64,000 nt of DNA from Branchiostoma floridae (lineage: Eukaryota; Chordata; Leptocardii; Amphioxiformes; Branchiostomatidae), in the NCBI RefSeq assembly GCF_000003815.2, contig NC_049979.1:1888327-1952326 (forward strand), read 5' to 3'. The position numbers and the translations under genes are program-made. The stretch's first letter is position 1. Each line of letters opens with the position of its first letter. The notes beneath the pieces were generated by a model. The model did not search any database, was not told the DNA's origin, and saw only the letters and a program-made list of their open reading frames with translations. Below are positions 11,630-23,200 of this stretch, one piece after another.

Positions 11630-12340
11630 TAACCTGATGTAGGTCAGGGTCATTTTGGTTTTTGTTACATCTTTCGTGTAGCAGCGTAACTTTATCCCTA
11701 CCTGTGGAAGAGGTACACAACAAAAGATTTAACGAATGACCAAAAAGAAGGTAACAGTGGGTTCGAGCGCTGCCAAAGTGACCACGCCAACAGCTCTGAG
11801 CTTTTGGCGTTGTGTGGTGGTTTCAAGAGCAAGGACATAATATCATGTCTTATACAGTATCCTTGAGAAGACTCAAGAAAAGCGAGCAAAAACACGCCTG
11901 TTAATGAAGATCTAGCAGTTCAAATGACGACAGGAAGGCCTTGAACGTTTCGCGCGCGTTAGCAGTTTGATAACGTCTTACGTAAAAAAAAAATAGCTGA
12001 CGAAGCGTAACCGATCCGCATATCTGCTTGCAGAGGACCTTGAGAGACAATGTACTCGATACTGAGGCAAGTGTTATCCATTACCAAGAGACCACGTCTA
12101 GCGAAATAGTAGACCTGAAGCAAGGACAACGACAACAACAAGAGTTCAAAGTTCTGGGCTCACTCTACCACACTACTCTACGCTGCTCTGAACAACAAAC
12201 TACAGATCTAGAGGAGATCCTGCTGGACCAGTTCCCGAGTGTGCAGTGCCCATCACGAGCTTAGCACAATATTAGCAACTGGTGAGGAAATCGCAAACTG
12301 GCGTGAATGGCTTGGGAGCAACAATTTGTGTAACTCTTAT
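11630..12340 (+). repeat. Repeat module, copy 1 of a dispersed pair
   Basis: Landmarks GTCAGGGTCATTT, TATCCCTACCTGTGGAA, AGGTACACAACAAAAGATT, CGCATATCTGCTTG, GAGATCCTGCT and CTTGGGAGCAACAATTTGT occur in the same order at 15845-16545. The short ORF at 12028-12264 is part of the repeat, not a gene. Confidence 0.65.
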
Positions 12341-13498
12341 GTTATAACTAACGTTTTTAACGCTATTGTCTATAACATTACAACGGCACGCACGGCATAT
12401 TACTAGTAACCAGTATCTGAGAATTCGGCGATGCTCTGATAAAAAGATCGATATATACATCATGGTATTTCTAGTCTTTCTTGCTTTGGTTTGCTCCACC
12501 GATCCCTTCCCGGTTTTGCCGTTTTATGTCGTCTACGTCTACCGGCCTGAGCCTCCTTCACGGGCGCTGGTGGGCGAACAGAAGACTGGCGATCAAGATT
12601 AGCCTGTGTTTACAGGGCTGACGATTTTAGTGCCACTTAAAATCCTTGAAAATCCTTCTTTTCCTTGAAACGTTTTGCCCAATCTGGAGACTTTTTGAGT
12701 TAAAAGGGACAGGTAGGGTCTGAGCTTTCCTGTTTTGATCAAAATTTGTTCAGTTCAGCAAATTAGTTGGTGTAAGGACAGGTTTTAGTTGATGGGTGCT
12801 ACCGGTTGTATCAGGAGGGAACTGGGGTTAAAGCTGAGGTTTCCGAAGTTTATAGGCGAGCTTTCCTCGGAGAAAGAGCCGAACAATCCCCTGTATTCGT
12901 TGAATGCTTAACGTTGTAAACTAGACCTATTAAGTGACTCTCTGGTGGAGAAGAATTTTTAAGATTGTAATAAGGGTTAGTACTTTTTTTAAGCCTTCAT
13001 TCAGTGCATTTTAACATGCTTTCCTATGGACAGCCCTGGCACCGATGTCTGCCCTGTACATTCAATCTCTCGCTGGCTGGGGTTAATGACCTCCTCCCCG
13101 AATGGCGGCAGCTGTTGGCCCAGCCGCTAGGAGCGCGATTTATTTTAGTCAGGCTAGACACAAGACCTTCCCGGCATTTAAAAAGCTGAGGCGCGACATG
13201 TTGACAATGGTGAATCAGCGCTCCCTCCAACAATAAAGGCCAACGCCTGTAGACTGCCCTGAAGGTAGCTAACATTTGCATGCCTTGGTAGAGGTCACCT
13301 AAGTTCCTACCGCATACGTAACGTTTTACCTAGCTGACCATGACCTCCGACCTCTTTCAATCGAATCTCTGCTTGGAGAGTAGCGCACAGCTGACGAAGT
13401 GTAAGCGATCCGCATATCTGCTTGGAGAGGAAAGAGGATACTAGTATCTCGGGGTCAGAGCTGATGGTCAGAGTTGAAAGTTCTGGGTTCACAGTGAG
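12341..13498. other. Intergenic stretch, no gene recognised
   Basis: No splice-consistent coding segment or known domain was seen. A further partial copy of the CTGCTTGGAGAG repeat lies at about 13365-13430, and ordinary AT-rich sequence fills the rest. Confidence 0.5.
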
Positions 13499-13598
13499 TC
13501 TACTCTACTCTACTCTGCTCTGCTCTGCTCTACTCTACTCTACTCTACTCTACTCTACTCTACTTTGCTCTGCTCTGCTCTGCTCTGCTCTGCTCTGA
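13499..13598 (+). repeat. (CTCTA/CTCTG)n pentanucleotide microsatellite
   Basis: About twenty pentamers of CTCTA and CTCTG alternate in blocks. The flanking words (GTTCTGGGTTCAC, GAACAACAAAGGAGATCC) are those of the repeat module at 12140-12220 and 16340-16400, so this is an expansion inside that module. Confidence 0.85.
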
Positions 13599-13652
13599 AC
13601 AACAAAGGAGATCCTGCTAACTTTAGACCAATTTGCTTTAGACCAGTAGGAT

Positions 13653-14630
13653 CGTCTGTGTAACACCAACTCTACTGTCCGGGGCTGTAGCTGGCCCCTC
13701 CCCACAGTCTGTGTAACACAAACTCTGCTGTCCGGGGCTTAACTGGCCCCTCCACATAGTCTGTGTAACACAAACTCTGCTGTCCGGGGCTGTAACTGGC
13801 CCCTCCACATACTGGTAGTCTCTGTAACACAAACTCTGCTGTCCGGGGCTGTAACTGGCCCCTCCACATACTAGTAGTCTCTGTAACACAAACTCTGCTG
13901 TCCGGGGCTGTAACTGGCCCCTCCACATAGTCTGTGTAACACAAACTCTGCTGTCCGGGGCTGTAACTGGCCCCTCCACATAGTCTGTGTAACACAAACT
14001 CTGCTGTCTGGGGCTGTAACTGGCCCCTCCACACAGTCTGTGTAACACAAACTCTGCTGTCCGGGGCTGTAGCTGGCCCCTCCCCACAGTCTGTGTAACA
14101 CAAACTCTGCTGTCCGGGGCTGTAACTGGCCCCTCCACATAGTCTGTGTAACACAAACTCTGCTGTCCGGGGCTGTAGCTGGCCCCTCTACATAGTCTGT
14201 GTAACACAAACTCTGCTGTCCGGGGCTGTAACTGGCCCCTCCCCACAGTCTGTGTAACACAAACTCTGCTGTCCGGGGCTATAAGATCCTATAACTGGCC
14301 CCTCCACATAGTCTGTGTAACACAAACTCTGCTGTCCGGGGCTGTAACTGGCCCCTCCCCGCAGTCTGTGTAACACAAACTCTGCTGTCCGGGGCTATAA
14401 CTGGCCCCTCCACATAGTCTGTGTAACACAAACTCTGCTGTCCGGGGCTGTAACTGGCCCCTCCACATAGTCTGTGTAACACAAACTCTGCTGTCCGGGG
14501 CTGTAGCTGGCCCCTCCCCGCAGTCTGTGTAACACAAACTCTGCTGTCCGGGGCTGTAACTGGCCCCTCCACATAGTCTGTGTAACACAAACTCTGCTGT
14601 CCGGGGCTGTAACTGGCCCCTCCCCGCAGG
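13653..14630 (+). repeat. 53-bp minisatellite, about 18 units
   Basis: The unit contains GTCTGTGTAACACAAACTC, TGCTGTCCGGGGCTGTAAC and TGGCCCCTCCACATA, and totals 53 bp. About 18 copies of the GTCT(G/C)TGTAACAC start can be counted, with variants CACATA/CCCACA/CCCGCA and small insertions at 13810, 13868 and 14281. Since 53 is not a multiple of three, one peptide repeat is read through all three minus-strand frames, producing long but spurious ORFs. Confidence 0.9.
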
Positions 14631-15256
14631 AGGTCGGCGGATGTTGGGCGGGCTGCTATAAGCGAGATTTAATCAGGCTAGTATGTTTTTCCGTAAGGAT
14701 CGTATGATTACTCAGGCACCCCTGAAATGATAGGACAAATACGTAGTTGAAGATTTATACTTGTACTACAGCGCTGCTCTTGGAGCAAATGTATTATCCG
14801 CTTGATAATCAGAATATCATTCAGCACCAAGGACAGTGTTAACAATAGATTAAAAAACAACAACCTTTAGACCAGTTCCGGCCGGAGGCATATTAAAATA
14901 AAACGGCCGGTACAAAATAGAATGCCCGATAAAGACGCCTAAAACGTAAGATAAATAAAAAATTTAAAAAAAAAACACAAAAAGAAAAAACAGCCGGAGC
15001 CTAACCTCTGCTCGGAGAGTACTTTTCAAGCAGAGGTTCCGCTCCGGCTGTTTTAGGCGTTTTGTCGGGCTTTCTATTTTGTAGCGTTTTCTTCAAGTGG
15101 GACAAAACAGAAAGCCAGACAAGAACCCATAAAAACACAGCCGGTGCCGAACCTCTATTTGGAGATTAGGTTTTCCAGTAATCATCATCATATCATTCCG
15201 TGCCAGTACTGCAGCCATGCCACGGCCTTCTCATTAGCTTCTAGCAGGCCCCAGTA

Positions 15257-15576
15257 TAACCTGGAATCCATGATCCAGTCTACTACTGGCTCGGCCTAAC
15301 GTTACCGTAGTTACTAGTAGTTTAGGCTCTCTACGGGGCCAGTGTAGCTCTCAGCCGCCGGGGTAATCATTCACACTCGGTAGGATTTTCACGCGGTTAG
15401 ACTTGGCCCAGTGGGAGTTAATTGCTGGCCAGCAGTGGCCTATTAATTAACTCCCACTGGGCAAAATCCTACCGGGTGTGAATGATTACACCGGCGGCTT
15501 AGAGCTGCACTGACCCCGTAGAGAAAATATACTAACTACGGTAGGCCGTGCCACAACTAGACTGGATTCCAGGTTA
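15257..15576. mobile_element. Mutator-like MITE with 9-bp target duplication
   Basis: The element begins TAACCTGGAATCC and ends with the exact reverse complement. It is flanked by direct GCCCCAGTA repeats at 15248-15256 and 15577-15585. The arms pair over most of the 320 bp (for example GTGGGAGTTAATTG... against ...TTAACTCCCAC). Nine-base duplications are usual for Mutator-type transposons. A 98-bp relative is at 18549-18646. Confidence 0.8.
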
Positions 15577-15844
15577 GCCCCAGTAATGCAAACATTATAT
15601 AGTGTTCTCGTGCAAAACAACCTCCTTGAACAAACACACAAACAGACAGAAACGTTGCACAGTTCAGTTAACGTTACCCCAAAGCTGGATTCGCCATTAG
15701 TCAACATCAATATTCTCGTTAACTTAACCAAGTAACGTAAAATTAATTTCTTTGCCGACTTATACATTTGCCGCATGTCTGTTCCGAATGACTGAACAAA
15801 TGCTGAAGGTGACCTCGGGCGCTGCATGGGCTGACGTCATCACA

Positions 15845-16545
15845 GGTCAGGGTCATTTCGGCTCGATTGTATCGCAGCGTAACGTTATCCCTACCTGTGG
15901 AAAAGGTACACAACAAAAGATTGAACCAAAAAGAGCTTATAAAAAGAGTTTATATTACGTCTTATACAATATACGATGATACAGGGATGACATCTCTCGC
16001 TCACTACTGTGAATAACGTATATTTCGCATTTTCCTTCAACATCAAGAAACCAGTATAACCCTAGACTAGAGAGAACGAAATGCTTGAAAAGACTCAAAA
16101 GCACATCTGGAAATGAAGGTCTTACAGTTACATTGACGACAAGAAAGCCCCGAACCCCTGAAGATCTTCTTGTGAAAATGAACGTTTCGGGTGCGTTTCA
16201 GTTTGATAACGATTGCCGCCTTACGCACGTAAAAAAGAAAAATAGCTGGCGATGTGTACTATAAACCGAACCGCATATCTGCTTGGAGTGGAAAGATGCT
16301 ATCTTGTGACAGGAGACATTTGGCCTCTGACCTCTGGGTTCACTCTACTCTACTCTTTAGTACTTTAACCTACGCTGCTCTGCCAACAACAAAGATGAGA
16401 TCCTGCTAGACCAGTTCCGAGTGTGCAGTGCCGGCGTGATCTCAGTAGAATATTAGCAACAACGTACAGGTGAGGAATTTGAGAACAGACGCGAAGGCCT
16501 TGGGAGCAACAATTTGTATAACTCCAGTGTTATACAATTATTACA
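15845..16545 (+). repeat. Repeat module, copy 2 of the dispersed pair
   Basis: Collinear with 11630-12340 with many substitutions and indels. Noncoding. Confidence 0.65.
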
Positions 16546-16559
16546 AATACTAACCGAGA

Positions 16560-17060
16560 GAGAGAGGATTGTCATGAGTTTTGGTATGTGGGTACCTTAG
16601 ACAATGTTGTACAAAATGAAAATTTGCTAATTATGCAAAATAGGAGTACCGTACATGATATGGTCTCAGCATTTAGGTGGTAGATAGCTTTCAGTGTCAT
16701 CACAAAGTGGGTCAAGTTTCAGCCCCCTAACATGTAATGTTAGAACTGTAGGGGCATTTTTGTCAATACATTCACAGAGGATAACTGCAGAGAGGAACGA
16801 CGGATCGGCATCATTTTAGGCATGCAGGTAGCATGATATACACGATATACATGCTATGCAAATGAGGACATAATTTGCATAATTTATTGTTGTTGTATAA
16901 CTATTGTTTTCAATAACTGGCCTTCAATAAATGAAACCCATGTAAATTATGATATGTATTATCGTAAGCAGATACCGAATATGCAAATGATGAACTAATT
17001 TGCATAATATCTGCAAACATTGCTTGATTAGGAACTTAATATTACTTAATTGTTTTCTGT
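16560..17060 (+). repeat. Degenerate dispersed repeat upstream of copy B
   Basis: The part at about 16650-16770 (GATATGGTCT, GGTAGATAGCTT, AACTGTAGGGGCAT) matches the reverse complement of about 37905-38020. AT-rich TATGCAAAT/TTTGCATAAT words follow. No coding potential was seen. Confidence 0.5.
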
Positions 17061-17211
17061 AAGTGAACTAAATGATAAATGTAACACATGTAATTCAAGT
17101 CTGTTTGAATATGAACACTGGAAATGATTAGGGCTGTTTCTGTAGCGCTCTGTGTGTACTGGCAATTTGAGCTGATTGACGAATGAATGACGTTAACATT
17201 CTCAGACCAAC

Positions 17212-20200
17212 ATGGCGGCGCTGTTCTCTATCGGAGTGGACGTGGGCGGCACGAACACGGACGCAGTGGTTCTACAGGGGGACCAGGTGGTCAGCTGGAT
17301 CAAGCAGGTCACCACTGCGGACGTGACCACTGGCGTGGCGAGGGCCGTCAGGGCGGTGCTGGTGCAGCTCAAGGACAAGAACCTGCAAGGTAAACTAAAA
17401 ATGCAACATTTTCGCGAAAATGCAGAATGTTTTCCCTATAGATACTCGCACACAATACTATACCATTAGGCTCGCCCCACATTATTGTGTGCAAGTTAAG
17501 AAGAAAATTGCTCATACATGTGATATGACAATATAATGTTAGTTCACCTTTATCCGTTGGGTAACCTAAATCCGTTGTTTTAAAAGGTGGGTATTTGCAG
17601 ATCATCACGTCCACAAACGGTGGTTTTCAAACATGTTAAGTTTTCAAAATATAACGTTATGTCCATTGATAACCCTAAATACCCCGTTTTAAAAAACAAC
17701 GGATATGGGGTACCCCACGGATAGAGGTGAACTAGCATTACACGGTACCTCTGTGTTTGAAGAAAGTTTAGCATTGTAACGTTACTGTGTTGGTAGATAA
17801 TTGGAATGAGCAATGGCGTCTTCGTGTGCTTTAAAAAACATGCACTGTATTCCAACATGGAACAGATGGCATCAATGATCAAATGAGAGGCCTATATTGA
17901 AATCTCTCCTATGCCCCCCACACCAGGCACCATCACCCGAGTGAACATCGGCACCACCCATTTTGTGAATGCGCTGGTGCAGCGGAGGGATCTGGTTTCT
18001 GTGTCTGTGGTGCGGCTCTGCGGCACGGCGTCTCGCGCACTGCCGCCCTTCTGTGACTTCCCACAGGACCTCAAGAAGGTAGTGTGATGGAGACTCTGTA
18101 ATCACATATTTGTGTACTTTTTTTTTTTACCATGATTGTCTATTACAAATTGATGGCTGACTGAGGTACGGGACTGGTAAGGGGAGGTGAGGGTTACAAA
18201 TAAGTTGTTTTTCCACACTATTGTCTAGGTATAACGTTATGTCTCAAACTTCTAGAAAATCAGAACAAAAAAATTGAATTTTGGGCCCTTGAATGAAACC
18301 CTCAGAGCACAGGACCCTGCGATGTGCAGAACAGGGGGCTAGTCCTTGGCCATAAGCTTCAGGTCCCATAAGCACTGAAGCAGTGAAACCCTCTTTACTG
18401 TGAACGAATGAAATACTTCATATCTTAGAAATTAAGGCAAAAATCCTACTTTGCCCCTTGCTCTCTTTCATTCCTATTTGCAAATGTAGCGTATGTGAAG
18501 ATGGCCTCTGTTATGACGAGAAAATCTCAGGTTGGTGTTGCTCGGAAGTAGCCTGGAATCCAGTCTTGTTAGCTTTGTTCCGCTCCCGAAGGTCGCTACT
18601 CGCCTTTGGGAGCAGAACAAAGCTAACAAGACTGGATTCCAGGCTAGCTCGGAAGCACCTACCACTTTTGTCATTTATTTTGTTCGCTCTTGCAGGTGGT
18701 GTGTGGGTCGTACCACCTGGTGAACGGGGGTCTGCAGTTTGATGGGCAGGAGATCTCATCCCTGGAGGAGGAGGAGCTGAGGACCTGCATCAGGACCATC
18801 TGGGAGGAGGGGGGGAGGAACGTGGTCATCGTTGGAATCTTCTCACCTATTGCTCCTCAGGCGCAGGAGGAGAAAGTGAGAAACTCAAGAAATCTAATAG
18901 CTATTTCCTTTCTTCCCTCCCTTCCTTCATTCAGTCATCTATTCATTCATTATTTTCATTCATTCATTCCTCCACCCATCCATCCATCCATCCATCCATT
19001 CATTTATTCATTCATTCATTCAATTGGTTTGCTTTATTAAGATCTCCATTTATTGTTATAGGAATGTAACACTCCTTCCTTGAGTTTGCTTACATTGAAT
19101 ACAATTAAATGAACTGTAAAGAACAAAAATTAATTAGAAAAAAGATTGGTAGACTAAAACTTTAACATATTCAAATGTGGTGAACTAAAAGTTAGCAGGA
19201 GATTCATTTGTTCATTCATATCTTTTACATCAGAAATTATCAATAATCTTAGTCATTGATACTCAATCAGAACTATAAGCAGTTCTTCAACTTCAAAGTT
19301 CGAAAAAGACAATCAGACTTTGTCAATGAAATGCCTCAGCCTCTATGTTAATGATTAAGCCTAGCCTGGTACTGTAAATGCATTTAATTTTGCGGGGATT
19401 TAATTTCGCGGTAGCGGGAAAAAGGACTTTTCGCGGTGGATTTAAGTTCGCGGTAAAGCCATAGACTGCAGTCTAATACCATTATAGAAAAATGTTCGTG
19501 GTGGTTTTAAGTTTGCGGTGAACTGGTCACCGCAAAAACCGCGAACATTAATCCACCGCGAACATTTCTGCATTTACAGTATCCATCCTTGCTGCCTCCA
19601 GGTCGCTGATCTGTTCCGTGCGGAGTTTCCGGAGGTCAGCTTGACTCTGTCCCACCGAGTCGGCCAGATCGGGCTACTGGAGAGGGAGAACGCGGCTGTC
19701 CTGAACGAGTGCCTGAAACCTCTGTGCCACCGGACAGTGGAGGCGTTTAGACAGGCACTGAACGCACTGGGACTGACCTGCCCCTTCTACCTCACCCAGA
19801 ACGACGGAACGTTAATCAGGTGTGAGGATGGATGTTGTCTGTTCTAGTGCGTGTTTTGTTCTGGTTGAAGCCTAATTTATGTAGAAGAAACTTATCCATT
19901 GTATTTACTCACGTCTAAGTTTATCATCAAGCAAGGGTTAGAAGTGCTTGCATGGAGATGCGGTTCTCAGATATCTTGTGCAAGTCTTCAGTTTGAAGCA
20001 GGGTTTTACAGCAGGATGCCCTTCCTAAAACCAACCCTAACTTTTAACAGCATTATCAGAGACTATAGGTGATAAACTTTTCTTGTCCTACAACGTAATA
20101 CAATAATCAAAAACGTAATATAAAATAGAATCTGTACAGCTTTGTCAGTCATGCAATGATGACGCTTGTGGATGCTATCTGAAACATCTGACTTTTGCTA

Positions 20201-23200
20201 TTGGAAATCATGATTAGCTGCATGAATGCCTGATGTCTGTATTTCAGTGCAGAGCAGACGTTAGAGTTCCCCGTGCGCACGTTTGCGTCCGGACCCACCA
20301 ACAGCATGAGGGGGGCAGCCTTTCTGTCAGGTGGGACATTATCATCATCATCATCATTTATTATCGTGGTGCTGAACTTGTTCTTACTGTAAATCCATCT
20401 ACATGTATTTTTGCAGGAAATCATTTTGTAGAAAAGAGGTTTTTAAAGTTGAAACAGTTTAAAGATCTGTAACAGTGGGGTTCAAGCACCACCAACCAAC
20501 CATGCCAAATGCCTGTCAGGCTTTTGGCCGAATCGGTTGGGTGTTTGGTTTTGGGAGCTTGGCTCGGGTTCGAATCCCGGGAGCGGGCTTGGGGTAAAAA
20601 CTGTTCTACTCGCCTCTTAGTGTTTCAGATCTGTAGCACAGTTAGTAAGAAAATTGTTGCAAAAGAATTTGTAAATTAAGTGTAAGCAGTGGAAGACAAC
20701 ACATTCAAGATCTGAATAAATATTTAACAACTGTGATTTTCCTCCTGCTTTAGCTTTACAACAAATGTTTATTTTAATATTGTATTGGTCACAGGTGTTG
20801 AAGATGCTGTCGTGATTGACATCGGAGGGACCACGTCTGACGTGGGCTGTCTCATGGGAGGATTTCCTCGACAGGCGTCGACCAGGGTTAAGGTTAGATG
20901 TGAAGAACCCAACACACTTAAGGTGTAAACCTAACTAAGGTTGAGTTGGCCCAGTGTGCTTAGCTTAATATATAAAAAAGCGAGCCATTGTAACCGTAAA
21001 AAGGCTCAATTGCACTTCTGGCGACTTGAAAAGCATCATGCTTTAATAATGCCTCAAGTGAGGATGACAGTTAAATAAGAAGAGTTTGACTACACTTGTC
21101 ACTTTATATTGTGGATGGCTCTTTATTTGATGAAGCGACCTTTTGCAGCAGACCAAAGTGAACAAGGCTGGACTTCAGGTTTAGGATCTTTGTCTAGTGA
21201 CCATTTTGAAGTGTTTAAAACTTGAATGTTGTTACGGCAGGTTGCAGGAGTCAGCACAAACTTCCGCATGCCCGACGTCCTGAGCATTGGGCTGGGAGGG
21301 GGGTCCATCATCAGACAGACGGACGGGAAAAATCAGGTACTTACTGATGTGCTTTCTGTCAATCTGTAAATGCAATGAATTATTGAGTTGATATAGCATG
21401 ATTGTTAAACCCAGATAGTGGAGTAGCTCAGTCTGAATACAGCAGCCTTTTTTGTAAAAACTCGGCAAAACTTTCAATAATCTTCTTACATGACAGCTGT
21501 GGAACTAGACTGAGGGGCTTATGAGGAACCAAGTTTCAGGACTTAATGCAATATACTGGGGGATGTTATATTGCATATCTCAGAAGATATCAAAGATAAT
21601 TCATTTCATGTATGAACTGGCAGTATCACATGTATTTAGCAGTCTGACATGCCGAATGGGTGATAGATTCAGATGACTTCTTTCTAATCTCCAAGCAGAT
21701 CTTACAGCGTAATAAGATAGTATCAAAGCTGGCCAAGGAGTACAGCCGACCAAAGGGTCCAGTCAGACAGGCTCCGGTAGCAAACACACTCCTAGGCCGG
21801 CTTCACACCCCCTGGCAGCTTTTGATACTATCTTATGCTATGGTAGGATCTGCCTGGATATCAAATTCTCTCTTCCACTGAAATCTGTCCAACTTACATT
21901 GTACATGATGTATACAGACCTGTAAGACTCTCTGGACACATTCGTTATGAACACTCAACACTTTTCATTTTCCCAGTTCACAGTGCAGGTTGGTCCCACC
22001 AGTACGGGGTACGGGCTGGTTCGGGAGGGTCTGGTGTTCGGAGGCGCCACCCTCACAGCTACCGACGTGGCCGTGGCTGCCGGGCTGGCCGACCTGGGCG
22101 ACCCCGGTCATGTGACCGGTCTGGACCGGGTGCTGGTGCGGCAGGCGGTGGACAGGATTCACCAGATGGTCGAGGAGGCCATCGATCAGGTCAAGGTGGG
22201 AGTCAATCACAATCAATTAATCAATCAATCAATCAATCACGAAGACAGACAATAACTGTGAATTACAGTCAAACTGTCCAAGAAGACTACTCTGGACTGA
22301 TCAAACTTGCTGGTGAACACTTTAGAGAGGACTGACAAAAATCAGGCGCTGAAGGCTTTATATAGTGACTTTTAACCATAATTTCTCTCTCCAGCTGAGT
22401 GGTGAGGATCAGCCCATTCTGCTGGTGGGGGGTGGCACCATACTGGTGGATGGGAAGAGAAACATCAGCGGAGCATCAAGTGTTCAGAAACCTCAGCATT
22501 ACCAGGTCAGGTCATACCAGGTCTCATACAAACTCACACTCGCTCTCACACACACGCACACACACTTACACTCGCTCTCACACACACACACACGCAGTCA
22601 CACACTCCCTCACACACACACTCACACACACACACATTCACACACACACTGTATGCCTGAAATAGGCAATTAATGAATATCAATTGAAACTGAATGCTGA
22701 CATGATAGTTTAAGAGATGCTAAGACACATATAATAGCAGAACAGCTAGCATGAGCCTATCTTCAGGCTGCTGATTTCAAGTATAGCCCCCTGTTCTAGT
22801 ATTATCAGCTTGCACATAATTGTATTGAAAGAAACAGAGATGGACATTCCCTATATAACGCTAGGTCATCCGTGGGGTAAGCTATATCCGTTGCTTTTAA
22901 AACATTGTATTTTGTGGTATCAAGTCTACGAATGGTGGTTTCAAATTGCAGTATTTTGACAATATTGCAATTTGAAACCACAGTCCGTCAACTTTATATT
23001 TCTGAATACCCTGTTTTTAAAAACAATGGATATAGGTTACACCGGATAAAGGTGAACTTGAGCGTTACCACATGGTGTTGGGAGGACTTGAATGTATATA
23101 TATCCTTTGAACTTTAACTATTGGATGCAAACTTTCCCCACCAGGTAGCTAATGCCGTTGGGGCAGCGCTGGGCCAGGTGAGCGGGACGGTGGACCGGGT

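Noticed and set aside
13638-14590. Several long minus-strand ORFs (about 100-200 codons) over the minisatellite
   Set aside because: They are one 53-bp unit read in rotating frames; no start context, splice sites or domain.
13653-14630. CRISPR-like array
   Set aside because: The units are directly adjacent without unique spacers, and the locus is in an animal genome; it is a minisatellite.
20525-20590. Functional tRNA gene
   Set aside because: A and B boxes are present but no acceptor stem or cloverleaf forms; SINE head is the better call.
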